The notes under the pieces: generated by a model
Told to the model about the DNA's origin: nothing
What the model saw: only the letters and a program-made list of their open reading frames with translations
Databases searched by the model: none
In this document: in pieces, positions 1 through 10,301 of the stretch
Layout of the letters: each line of letters begins with the position of its first letter
Position numbering within the stretch: the stretch's first letter is position 1
Made by a program: the position numbers and the translations under genes
Source: Balamuthia mandrillaris
Taxonomy: Eukaryota; Discosea; Longamoebia; Balamuthiidae
Direction of reading: 5' to 3'
Assembly: GCA_031835245.1 (NCBI GenBank)
Contig: JAVKOQ010000015.1
Location: forward strand, 81,001-145,000
Length of the DNA stretch: 64,000 nt

Positions 1-19
1 TTACTTACTGTTTATTAAG

Positions 20-1008
20 CCCTATGAAAGAGGATTCCAGTTTTTGTTCTTCTTGGAGCAAACAGTTGGCGGAGCTGAAGTCTTTGAACCATTCTTCCGG
101 GCTTACGTAAAGGAGGTTAGCACATATTGGCATTTTTTTTTTGGTCTCAATCCCACTTTCTAACCATTGTGCCGTATCTAGTTCTCCGGAAAAACTGTTG
201 TGTCTGAAGAGTTCAAACTGTTCTTCCTCAACTATTTCCAAAACTTGAAGGACTTTGATCAAGACAAATTGAAACAAATCGATTGGGATGCGTGGTTCTG
301 CCAACCAGGCATGCCTCCTGTCGACCTGTTGCCCATGTAAGTCTCTCTCTCTCTCTTCCTGATTTGCATAGTATGCTCAACCTCCTTTTTTTCTGTCTTC
401 AGGTTCGACGCAACGTTGGCCGACGCCAGCAATGCTCTTGCCAAAAAATGGGCATCTGCAACGACCGCCGAAGAGGCGAAAGACGTGAGCTCTGATGATA
501 TGAAGGGATGGAGCTCCAACCAAATAGGTACCTTTTTATCTGCCATCAATCTTGGTTTTATGCTCGGGATTAACCTTGCTTTTGTTTACAGTTATGTTCC
601 TCGAAAAGTTGCAGTTGGGAGGCAAGCCACTTCCTCACGATGTGCTCAACCGCATGGACGAGCTGTACAACCTTACCCCTTCCACAAACTCGGAAATTCG
701 CTTCAACTGGTATCAGCTGTGCCTTAGCGCTGGCCTTGATCGTATATATCCTTTGGTCGTCTCTTTCGTCACCGAACAAGGTACCATGCCACAATGAATT
801 CTCTCCCCTCCTCTTTTTCTCGTCGCCAAGAAAACTTTAACCAATGTTTGTGTTTTTTGCAGGACGTATGAAGTTCGTGAGGCCGCTTTACAGGAGCTTA
901 GCGAAAGCACCTGGTGGCGAGGAGTTGGCTCACTCCACCTTCTTGAAGCATCGCTCCTTCTATCACAACATTGCAGCCAAGATGGTGGCTAGGGACCTCG
1001 GCCTTTAA
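20..1008 (+). CDS. LTA4H: Leukotriene A4 hydrolase / M1 aminopeptidase, C-terminal part (5' truncated by window)
   Basis: This is the C-terminal third of a zinc metalloprotease of the M1 family that acts in the cytosol as an aminopeptidase and, in animals, as an epoxide hydrolase. Exons read as 20..115, 182..336, 403..527, 592..780 and 863..1008, all with GT-AG introns. The first exon reads [14 protein letters not shown], matching the conserved VPYEKGFALLFYLEQ segment after the active site. Next comes the [14 protein letters not shown] stretch (DWNAW..PGLPP in the family), then the helical armadillo-like C-terminal domain ending in VARDLGL-stop. The HExxH zinc site lies upstream of the window. 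The sequence just before position 20 (TTTATTAAG) looks like a splice acceptor. Whether it makes or uses lipid epoxides cannot be judged from this fragment; aminopeptidase activity is the safer inference. Confidence 0.93.
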
Positions 1009-1099
1009 CGCTCATCTTTCTCTCTCTTTTTTTTTTTGCTTTTGTGCGAAAGAGCGTCTCTTAAAAAAAATAACAAAACCCCCTAAGAGAAGAAACCAT

Positions 1100-2945
1100 T
1101 CATTTACGGAAGAACCTGGAGAAAGAGCCACGACCATCCTTGCATCTTCGCATGATGATTTCGAGGCCGCGCAGATGAGGCAGGTCCTCCTCTCTACCTT
1201 TCTCCGCCAAGTATCGCACCACATGAGCGTAGATGAGCTCCACTGGCGCCACCAAAAACTCACACTTGTCGTGACCGCAAGCCACGCAGCTGACCTCCAC
1301 CGTCCCTAACTTTATCTGCTCTTCTCCTCCTCCTGTGGTTGCTGCTGTTGATGATGACGATGGGGTTGATGTGGTGAATGAAACATCCTTTGGGGCAAAG
1401 GCCTGTATGCACTCCTCAAAGTAGGCGTTGGCGTAGCCGCAGTGCAGTATGCATACGGGTGACGACTCCAATGCTGATGTTGTGGGCTGCTTTTTCTTGT
1501 TGCTGGACCGTTGCGATTCCTCTCCGCTCTCCTCCTTGTTTCCTTCTCTGTTCCGTTTTGCTTCTTCCTGTTGCTGAGCCTTCACAAAGGCAGCCGCCTC
1601 AAAGCTTTCCTCCAGAGTGTATCTATGAACGGTGTGAGGAAGAGCGAGCGTGAGGGATGAGAAACTGAAGATTGCTTCGCTAACAAACCTTAACAAAAAT
1701 GTTTTTAACTTGTTCTTAAAGTCAAATGCCAAAAGTGAGGAAGAGGAAGACACACTAAGCCTTCCCCAACCGAGGTACCGTAGCACCACTGATAGCGCAA
1801 AGAGTTGTTCCAAAATTGCAGCATCTCCTTTCAGTCTGTGCGACGTTTTTATAGACGGTAAACATTAACCAAACATTAAGCAACGAACGAGAGAGAGAGC
1901 GTGTAAGAAACATACGCTGCGGTTTTGGAGGTGCTGCTAGCAGCTCGTACGGACTTTCGGAAAAAGTTTTGGTCGCTGATGGCAAAGCAGCGGCCAAGGT
2001 CATAGAGGAAACTGGTGGCAAAGGAAAGAGCAAACTCGTCTGACACTTTCTTGCGTGCGGTGGTGGCTTCCTCCGCGTTGCTCTGTTGAGAGAGCAAATG
2101 GCCAATAACTGGATAGAAATCGGTGGAGAGCGTCTCGGCACGAAGGAAGAGATACCTCTCCTCACCATCAAGCGTGACTTCACCTTTAGAGGGGTCACAA
2201 ATGAAGTTGGTAAAGAGAGCAGAGTAAGACTTGTTGGCGGCGGCCTTGCAGTCCTCCTGTAGGGCTATTTCGTCGGTGGTGGCTGTGGAGATGACCGCTG
2301 CGTTGTTCAACTTGGATTCTATTTGCCTGGGGAGATGCTTCTTTCCAAAGACAGGATAGTTGACGGGCACGCCCTTGCTTCTTCCCGCAATGAAGCTATC
2401 GCTCCTCTTGTTCTCGTGTCTGCCAGAGGGAGATGGTGAGGACGATGACGAGACAGAAGACAAGATAAGCTTGTCGCTCCGCATCAAAGCATCTTTGGCC
2501 TCGAGGTTGCAGTAACGAATGACCTGATGGAACTTGCCAGGAGGAAGGTTGTGTGCATTGCAGAAGGAACGGATGGCCTTCTCCACGCCGTCTGGACGGC
2601 AGAGAATTAGGGTACATACGGCATCGCCACGGCCTCTGCATTGAGGCTCCACCGCACACATATCCACGTTGAAGGCGGCTGCCGTCCAGCCGGATGCAAA
2701 TCCACACATGTAATGGCAGACAGAAAGACAGGAGTCGGCTCCTTCCAGCTGTTTGTATTTAAGCAAAGCAGGGTTGAGCTTGGGCACCGCTGATCCGCTT
2801 GTGAGCCAGCAGTGAGCCTCAAAGCTAAAGTCATTGCAGCTCTCAGCGTAAAAGTCCTTCAAGCTCATTTTACATTTATCTGATAGCTCTGGATTAGCTC
2901 CCCCTGAGTAACTGTGTGATGATGATAAAGAGTGTAAGCACTGCA

Positions 2946-2978
<33 letters not shown>

Positions 2979-3487
2979 GCAAGGGAGAGGGAGAGAGAGG
3001 GAGAGGTAGCGACAGAGAGAATGAAGAAATAGGAAGCGTACACAAAATAAATAGGACCCATAGCCCAACGATCCACAACGCTGTCAGTGCCGGTGTGCTT
3101 AGCAAAGGCACGGCAATGACTGCTACCACATACATAACCAAAATCGTAGAGCAGCTTCGCGGTGATCTCCTCTGATAGTTCCGCAAACAGGCTTAGATTC
3201 CGTTTCTTGAGCTCAAACTCTTGCTCCTCAGCTGATGTTGCTGAGTCGCTTGAAGAACTGCTCTTTCCTCCGCCGGTACGAGAAGAAGACTTATCAACAG
3301 ACCCGAAGCCAAAGCCGACAAGTACAGCCTCGCTCTGTTCGCGTTGAGCGTTGCTCTCCAGGTCTTTCTTTTTGAGGCCAAAGAAGCCGAAGTTTTCCCG
3401 CAATGAGGAAAAGAAGTCAACGGCCATGGAGCTTGCTCTCACCAATATAAGTCTTTCCTGACCATAGAGCCTTTCATGTGGATCCAT
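1100..3487 (-). CDS. Tandem V4R-domain protein
   Basis: Model: complement of 1100..1622, 1916..2903 and 3044..3487, giving about 650 residues. The protein contains two copies of the same pattern. Copy 1 starts ERLILVRASSMAVDFF, continues LLYDFGYVCGSSHCRAF and ends in a Cys-rich part (CHYMCGFASGW, then CRGRGDAVCTLILC). Copy 2 starts RYLFLRAETLSTDFY, continues FLYDLGRCFAISDQNFF and ends in ILHCGYANAYFEECIQAF and CVACGHDKCEFLVAP. This layout is that of the V4R (4-vinyl reductase) domain, a small-molecule-binding fold related to Bet3 and found in bacterial aromatic-compound sensors. A Ser/Lys-rich linker separates the copies. No other domain is seen, so this may be a ligand sensor or scaffold; its ligand is unknown. 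The start at 3487 precedes the first conserved strand closely. The intron at 2904-3043 carries a GA/CT microsatellite. Confidence 0.75.
2946..3010. repeat. GA/CT microsatellite in V4R-gene intron
   Basis: An imperfect (GA)n tract on the plus strand, with GAGG variants, fills most of the 2904-3043 intron. On the sense (minus) strand it is pyrimidine. Confidence 0.9.
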
Positions 3488-3564
3488 AAACCTTGTGGGC
3501 TTTACAACAATAGTGCCTTTGTTTATTTTTAAAATGTAGGTTAGAGAGTGGTGAGAAGAGAGTT
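3488..3564. other. 77-bp intergenic gap between two minus-strand genes
   Basis: The RasGEF stop (3565) and the V4R-protein start (3487) are 77 bp apart on the same strand. This gap must hold the 3' end signal of one gene and the promoter and leader of the other, or the two are separated by trans-acting or bicistronic processing. It contains an AT-rich stretch (TTTATTTTTAAAATG) that could serve either role. Confidence 0.5.
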
Positions 3565-5190
3565 TTAATACAGCGCAACGGGAACTTTACACGAACCTTT
3601 CTCGGTTGAGCGAACACAGTTGCTAAAGTACTCGTCCACTATCCTCTCTGCTCTGTGGAAAAATGGTACGAGGTGTTCAGGTACGATAATGCTGTTTACT
3701 TCCAGCTTGGTGGCTTCAAGTTTACTGGTATCGATGGTTCGTTTCTTTCGCTTGGCTGTCTTTTTCTTTTTCTTGCTTGTTTGCTTACCTTGTGGCTTAC
3801 TGTTCTTGGAACGCTCTTCCTTTTTCTCTTTTTCCTTATTAGCCACCATCTTTCGAAGGTCTGCTCCTTCATTCTTGCTCGCTGCTCTTTTAGAGTGATT
3901 CACGTCGGGAGAGGAGGCCTCGTCTTCAGAGTAACAATCATTCGATGTCAGCTCGTCCGCAGTGGCGCTGTCATCTGCGTCTACTCCAGAGCCAACGACA
4001 GCTGAAGAGGAAGATTGTTGGCTGTCGCTACGATCGCTGCTGTCTTCATCCTCCTTTATCACTTCTCTGTAGAGTACACAGAATAAGCTCATATTAGATT
4101 CACAAATATGATCTGAAGGTGAAAGCGAGTTTTATGCAAACGTACTCTACAACGTTATTAACCCACATACTTGGTTGAGCTTTTAAGGAAAGCATGTACA
4201 AGGCATCCTATTGTTAAAGTTGGGGTTTGAGAGAGAGAAAGAGAGAAGCGCTAGGAGCAAGGAGTGAAGAGTGGAGAGAGGAGAGAAGCAGAGAAACAGA
4301 GGAGAGGAAGAACGCACTTCATCATCAATGTACTGAATATTGCTAAGAAAGTTTTGAACGTCTTTCAACCTTGGAAGGTCAAAAGGCCGACTCTGGCACT
4401 CCGTCACTATTTTCAAACGATCCGAAATCATAGACATAAACTCAAAGTTGATCATTCCGTTCTTTGTGTAAGGTTTGTTTCCCTCCATTATAAAAGTACA
4501 GTCCCGCAAGAACAATGCTTTTCATGTTCTTTGTTAATCGCTGTTATGGGAGAAGAAGAACAAGAAGAACTAGACTTACCAAAATATGGGATTTTGGGAA
4601 ATGGTCGCTTCTTGAACTCAGCGTAATAAGCGCTAAAGTTTTGCTGATTGACCATCAGCTCTTCCATTTCCGCAAAGCTCGTTTTCTCTTTCTCTGGTAA
4701 GATCTGCAAGCAAAGCACGAACCGAGTGAGAACGAGAAAGAACGAGAGAGAGACAGAGAGTAGCCTCACAGACCTCCCAAGCGGCTTTCAAACGTTGAAT
4801 GGAGCTATTATTTAGCGCAGACAACACTTGCATGAGAGAGTTGAAGTTATTGAGTTGAAGAAACCGGTGAGCAAGCTGAATGAACTTTTTGATAACCGAC
4901 ATTTGCTCCTTCACACCACTCGTCATTAGAATCTCCGTTACAACCCAGTAACTCACCTACAGAATAAGGTGCATAGGTATTAATAATGAATAAGATGGAT
5001 GGCAAAACAAGTGATTCCTACCTCATTGAAGCGAGTGATATAAGCAGAAATGTTTGGAGCGGTTAAGTGCTTGTCTCGTTTTTGCCAAGTTTGATTGAGA
5101 AACTCTCGAATGTGAATCTTGCTGAACAAATCAAACTCCAGCATTGTCATCTCTCTACATCCATCGTAAGGATAAGCACTGGAGCAAACG

Positions 5191-5227
<37 letters not shown>

Positions 5228-5943
5228 AGAAAAAACCTAGCGACGGCTATACAAGACATGTCAAGAAAATCCATAGCGGAGGTCTCGGGGCCAGCCGTCG
5301 TGGCTGCAGCTGGAGTGATATCAATTACAGAAGAGGAAGAAGTTCCGCTGGCCACCTGAGAGGCCATCGTTGTCTTTTTAGGTTTGGTTTTGCTGAGGTC
5401 GACCATGGTGGCAGAGTCACCGGGCATTCCCAGCATTCGCTCTCTCTCCTCTTCCTCCGCGTCCCCTCCTTCTCGAGCGTCACTGCTATAACGCCGCCCC
5501 AACAGCATGGGCAGAAAAGGGCTCTTTATGAAACCGTAGTTGGGTGTTGGTCCAACAGAGGCATTGCTCGCGGTGGAGGGCTGCACAGCTTTGAGGAATT
5601 GTAGTTTGAAGGTGTTGACAGCGATGGGTTTGTGTTTCTTTAAGGCGTTCAAGATCCGGTTGATGGAGGTCTTGCTGAAGTCTTGAGGGTAGGTGTTCCA
5701 CCACAACTTCATGAACTCCAGCATCCTGTTTGTTTGTTTGTTTTGTTATTTAGCGTCAAAGTTCCTGCATTAGTATCAGCACAACAAAAAAGAAGAGTAA
5801 GATCAGGTGAGCTCGATAAAGTACGAACCTGTCAGCATTATACTTTTTGGTTTCCTTCTCGCTGTTGCAAGCCACCTCGAACCTTTAGAACAAAAAAGAA
5901 TAAGACAAACCCATGAGAAAGAGAGAGCGTGCACGAGTCAGAG

Positions 5944-5990
<47 letters not shown>

Positions 5991-6357
5991 GAGACAGAGA
6001 CAGAGACAGAGACAGAGACAGAGACAGAGACAGAGACAGAGACAGAGACAGAGACAGAGACAGAGACAGAGAGAGACAGAGAGCAGAGAGCAGAGAGCAG
6101 AGAGCAGAGAGCAGAGAGCAGAACAGTACTGTTCAACCCAAATGGTAAACAGATCACACTCTTGCGGCTTAAAATGTGGGTATGTCAACAAGAAGGCCTC
6201 CATGTTTTCTGTTGAGAACGTTCAATGAGCAAAAGGCAGCAATGAAGACAAAAAGAAGAAGAAAGGAGAGGCAGGTCACCGTCATCCTTTGTGCAAACCA
6301 CGTTCCTAGCGAGCAGTTCAAAAGCCTGCCGCTTCCCCAGCGGCATTTCCGCCGTCA
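3565..6357 (-). CDS. RasGEF (REM/RasGEF_N plus CDC25 catalytic domain)
   Basis: This is a guanine nucleotide exchange factor for Ras-type GTPases, acting at membranes. Read right to left it begins MTAEMPLGKRQAFELL (start at 6357). The RasGEF_N segment follows, with MEAFLLTYPHFKPQE and a small exon (FEVACNSEKETKKYNADR) that joins MLEFMKLWWNTYPQDFS. After a Ser/Ala-rich linker the CDC25 domain starts at AMDFLDMSCIAVAR and reads TMLEFDLFSKIHIREFLNQ, VSYWVVTEIL, FNSLMQVLSALNNSSIQRL, IPYFG and GMINFEFMSMI. The C-terminus (3565 to about 4070) is an acidic then Lys-rich tail ending VPVALY. The stretch 4070-4240 is not fully resolved: a 9-bp micro-exon at 4171-4179 (encoding LNQ) fits the end of the CDC25 domain, but the frame into the last exon does not close with plain GT-AG joins. 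An ATG 49 bp further upstream is in frame, but MTAEMP is the simpler start. Confidence 0.85.
5190..5224. repeat. GA/CT microsatellite in RasGEF intron
   Basis: A pure (GA)n run on the plus strand inside an intron of the minus-strand RasGEF, just before the acceptor of the exon that starts the CDC25 core. The sense strand is (CT)n. Confidence 0.9.
5940..6121. repeat. Compound GA / GACAGA hexamer / GAGAGCA heptamer repeat in RasGEF intron
   Basis: Three successive simple repeats occupy one intron. (GA)n covers about 5944-5985, the hexamer GAGACA runs from about 5990 to 6070, and the heptamer GAGAGCA repeats over about 6075-6121. On the sense strand of the host gene these read CT, TGTCTC and CTCTCTG/TGCTCTC. 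The heptamer is the same unit that expands at 61.2 kb. Confidence 0.9.
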
Positions 6358-7163
6358 TTCTTTTCCTCTCCGGTCTAGTACGTCGCACACAGGACCAAAC
6401 ACACAAAATTTAACAAACGAACGGAGGAGGCTTCTTTTCGGTACGCCGTCGTGCCCGATGGCCAAACCGGGGACTCCCTTTGCGTTATGCTCTATGGCTG
6501 TGTTTTATCTTATTCGCCTCCCTCAACCAAGGCGTCAATCCGACCGGGCGGAGAACAGGGAAAAAAAAAGGTGCCTCCTTGATTGCAGGAGGGAAAATTA
6601 TAATAATAAGCTTTGCGCGGTAATTAAACGTGTAGAGTTGCCCTCCTTCGTTTTCCCTTTGCCGGCTATCTAGCAAGGAAGGATGGGCTACCCCAGCTTC
6701 AGCAGCACACCAAGCAAAAAAAAAAAGCACACCACCACCCAACTTTCTTGTAGCAAAGAGGACAAGCAAGAACAGCAGGGGAGTAATTTTCCCTCAAAAG
6801 GAAAAAATGTTTCATCTAACAGATTGTCATTTGCCATATTTGGAATTAGACAAGGGAAAAGACACGAGAGTTGTCGACAAAAACTGTCCCTGGAGAAGAG
6901 AGGACAACCCAAACCAAAAAAAATAAATCATTGGCACCGCATCAGCGTTCTCTGCCTGCTGTGTGTGTGCGTGTGTGTCACATGGGTTTTCCCAAGAGTG
7001 ACAATCCCTGCTGTGTTGTGCTGTGCTGGGTGGAGAGGGGGAGGGGGGCACAGGAGGAAAAGAACGACAACCCTCCACTGGAAAGGAAGACAGAACCCCC
7101 CCAAAAACAAAAGAGGCGACTAAGTAGCAAGCGCTCTTGTAGCGGCAACGGAAGACGTCCGAC
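6358..7163. promoter_or_regulatory. Divergent intergenic region between RasGEF (-) and symporter (+)
   Basis: About 800 bp separates two divergent starts, so it should contain both promoters. Several chance ORFs cross it but none resembles a protein. Features seen are a poly-A/poly-C rich proximal part before the symporter start, a GTGTGTGCGTGTGTGT run near 6960 and the 10-bp palindrome TTGTCGACAA at 6871-6880. No convincing TATA box was identified. Confidence 0.5.
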
Positions 7164-10022
7164 ATGACCAACTTGGGCGTGGTGGACTATGTGGTAATGG
7201 CGGTCTACCTGGGGGCCATCACGGCCATAGGCCTGCTTTTTCAAAAGAAGGCCTCCAGTGGGATCCAATCTTTCTTCTTGGGTAGGTGGTGGACCTCTCT
7301 GTGTGTTGTGTTCCCATTTTTCGTGCTCCCAGCTCATCAGATGAGTTTTGTGCTCTTCTCGCTCTCTCTACGTGACAAACTTTTTGAAAGGCGGCAACAA
7401 GATCCCATGGTGGGCCTTGGCTGCCTCTGGCATGGCTTCCAACCTTGACATCTCTGGGACGATGATCAACACAGGTAAACACGCCTGAGCGTGAAAGTGG
7501 AACATCTGCCCAGTTTTTAACACTAACCGCTACGTGCCAACGGCAGCGCTTGTGTACGCGTTGGGTGCATCTGGCTTCTTCATCGAGTTCAGAGGAGGCG
7601 TGACGCTGGTGCTGCCCTTCCTGATGATTTTCATGGGCAAGTGGAACAGACGTGCCAAAGTGATGACGATGGCTGAGTGGATGATGCTTCGCTTTGGTGA
7701 GGGAAAGCATGGCAACTGGGCTCGTGTAGTCAGCGCCATCACCGTTCTGCTGACCACCGTCGTGATGATCACCTACTTTGCCATCGGCTCTGGCAAAGTA
7801 ATGTGATCTCTTTCTTTCTCTCTTCGCTCAAACGCACGTTGCGCAAAGTTTCTCACCCTATCACCACAACAAGTTTGTAGGCGAGTTCCTTGGGATCCCT
7901 TATTTCCTTGGTATTAGCCCGACGTTCTGGGCAGCCTGTTTGATGGTCTCTCGCTCTCTGCTTCTCTGCTCTCTTCTCTCATGCTTACATTTGATGAATA
8001 CAGGTGGGGTTGTCGATGTCATTTACAGTGGCAAGTGGTTTGCATGGGGTTGTTTGGACGGACGTGTTTCAGTCCGTTCTTATCCTTGGCATTATTATTT
8101 ACGTCTGCGTGGCCGCCATGGTTAAAGTAACTCTTCCTGATACGTTTCTCATTTCATTACCACTCGGTTCGGGCTCTGATGGAGGTATGTTCCGTTACTT
8201 CCTATTTATTTATTTTTTAAAAAGGTGCAAGTTTGTGTCTTTAACGGCCTTGCTATTTGTATCTGCAGCATTTCGCCAGCTTAATGTCACTAAAGAAGAA
8301 TGGGAGAGCGTGATTACGCCCTCCAAAGTGTGGAACCTTGGGCTAGACTCGGATTACTCCTACTCCATCTACAACTATTTTTATTTGACAGTCACATTCT
8401 ATTCCTTGAAAGTGTTGTTGGACGGCTTTGGGGGAGTCTCGGGTATGTATTTATTTATAATGAATACAGGGTTGAACGGCGCCAACAAGAATATCATCTT
8501 AACCAAAGTTCTTAGGATACATGCTGCAGCGCTTTCTGTCTGCGAAAAACGACAAGGAAGCTTCCAAGTTAACATGCTTATGGATCTTTCTCCTTTCCTT
8601 TCGTTGGCCGTTTATTGCTGCTGTCGCTCTCCTTGGTGTCTATTATGGCAATGTCTATAATCCAGGGCATGTTATTGCGGACCCTGAAACCGTCCTTCCA
8701 ATTGTCATTGGGTTTGTAACTTCTCTCTAGTCTCTCGTCTCTCGTCTCTCGCCTCTCGCCTCTCGCCTCTCGCCTCTTCTCTCTCGCTCTCTCTCTCTCT
8801 CCTCCGGTTTCCAAACTTAACGTCTCATCACATAGAGAGCTGTTTCCAGTGGGAATGAAGGGCTTGTTGTTAGCTGGCTTGACTGCTGCCGCTATTTCAA
8901 CTTTTGACAGCACGGTCAATGCAGCGGCTGCTTATTGGGTCAAAGACATATACCAAGCATTCATCCGGCCGAACGCCACTCCAAAACAACTCATGTTCCA
9001 CAGTAGAGTGTCCTCCGTGGTGATAGTGATTATAGGCCTTGCTGTAACTTTGATCACTCCAAACATCAACTCCATGTGGGGATGGGTTAACTCTGGCCTT
9101 GCTGGTGGAATGCTGGTTCCGCTCATGCTTCGATGGTACTGGTGGCGTTTGAATGGTTTGTAGCATCTCCGATTCTATGTTCTCTACTCTCCATCTCTTC
9201 CTCGCTTCTCTCTTTTATCTTGTATTCTCTCTGTGATGTTAATAAGTTGGTGGGTGATAGGAATGGGCTTTGCCATAGGGACCATAGGTGGTATAACAGC
9301 AGGAGTACTCCAGAAGATGGTATTGCCTGATATTGAGGAATACTATGCTTTGCTTTGGTCTGTTTCTGTTTGCATTGGTACTCACATCCTCCTTTTTTGC
9401 CTTGTCATCTCAATATATATTGCTTAACGTTCTTTGATCAATAGTGGCAATGCTAGTAACGACGTTTGTGACAGAAGAACCAGACCAAGAAACGTTGCTT
9501 CGATTCTACATAACAACAAGGCCACTTGGCTTTTGGCATCCGATACGTCAAAGACTTCAGCAACTTGCTCAACTGCAACCCGACAACGAAGATAACGAGC
9601 AGCAACAGGAAAAGGAGGTGCACAAGCTCCTGTTGAAAGAGTTGTCGCATCTATCCAGAACAAGCAACATTCACAACGTACACGACTACCTACGACGAAT
9701 CGATGCAGAGAACTCGAGAGACATGACGGCCCTTTTCTTCGCAGTGCCATGGCAGGTCGTCCTCTTCTTGCTGTGGATGTGCTGTGTGTTCAAGACGTGG
9801 ATAGCGTGCTTCGTGCTGGCAATACTGTGGATCAGCCTTAGCGTCGTGCTGTACTTCATCTGGTACTTGCCGTTGGACCATTCTTTGCAACGGGAGGAAA
9901 CGATAGCGGTGGATGAAAACGAGGAGGAAGTAAAGCGAAACCTGGAGCCACAAGATGCAGACGCCGAGGGGTTGGAGATGGAAGTGTGGAACGATGGTAC
10001 GGATGAGGAACTGCAAAGATAG
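7164..10022 (+). CDS. Sodium:solute symporter family transporter
   Basis: A multi-pass plasma-membrane or organelle transporter of the SSF family (sodium-coupled uptake of sugars, amino acids or similar solutes). Clear exons are 7164..7281, 7391..7474, 7547..7797, 7874..7945, 8004..8184, 8269..8442, 8516..8711 and 8836..9155, followed by exons from about 9250 and 9444 to the stop at 10022. Family landmarks are the N-terminal helix VVDYVVMAVYLGAITAIG, the SSGIQSFFLGGNKIPWWALA motif, DISGTMINT, MTMAEWMMLRFG, GLSMSFTVASGLHGVVWTD, LLLAGLTAAAISTFDSTVNA and LRWYWWRLNG. The last exon adds a cytosolic stretch and a final hydrophobic pair, then an acidic tail. The junction at 9156-9250 does not close in frame with canonical sites. 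Substrate cannot be assigned from sequence alone. Confidence 0.92.
8731..8780 (+). repeat. Heptamer GTCTCTC/GCCTCTC repeat in symporter intron
   Basis: About seven copies of a pyrimidine-rich 7-mer, first GTCTCTC then GCCTCTC, followed by a short CT run. The repeat lies in the 8712-8835 intron, pyrimidine on the sense strand. Confidence 0.8.
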
Positions 10023-10042
10023 AAAAGCAAAAATATCTATAT

Positions 10043-10266
10043 TTAAATAGCAGCAACGTTTACTCCCAAGCGAGCAAGATAACGCAACATCTGTGCATTC
10101 ATGTCGATCTTTTCATTTGCAAACCGGGCCAGCAATTTGTTGGCCAGCGCAACACCATTGGGGATGTGCAGCAAAGCCTTCTTTGGCATCTTCCCTTCCA
10201 ATGCTTTCTTCCTTTCTTCCTCAAACTTTTAGAATAAAATAATAAAGAAAATGAGTACATGCAACA

Positions 10267-10301
<35 letters not shown>

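Noticed and set aside
5807-6228. ORFs on both strands encoding DRDRDR, TETETE or SVSVSV runs
   Set aside because: They are translations of the GAGACA and GA repeats inside a RasGEF intron; nothing but repeat is encoded.
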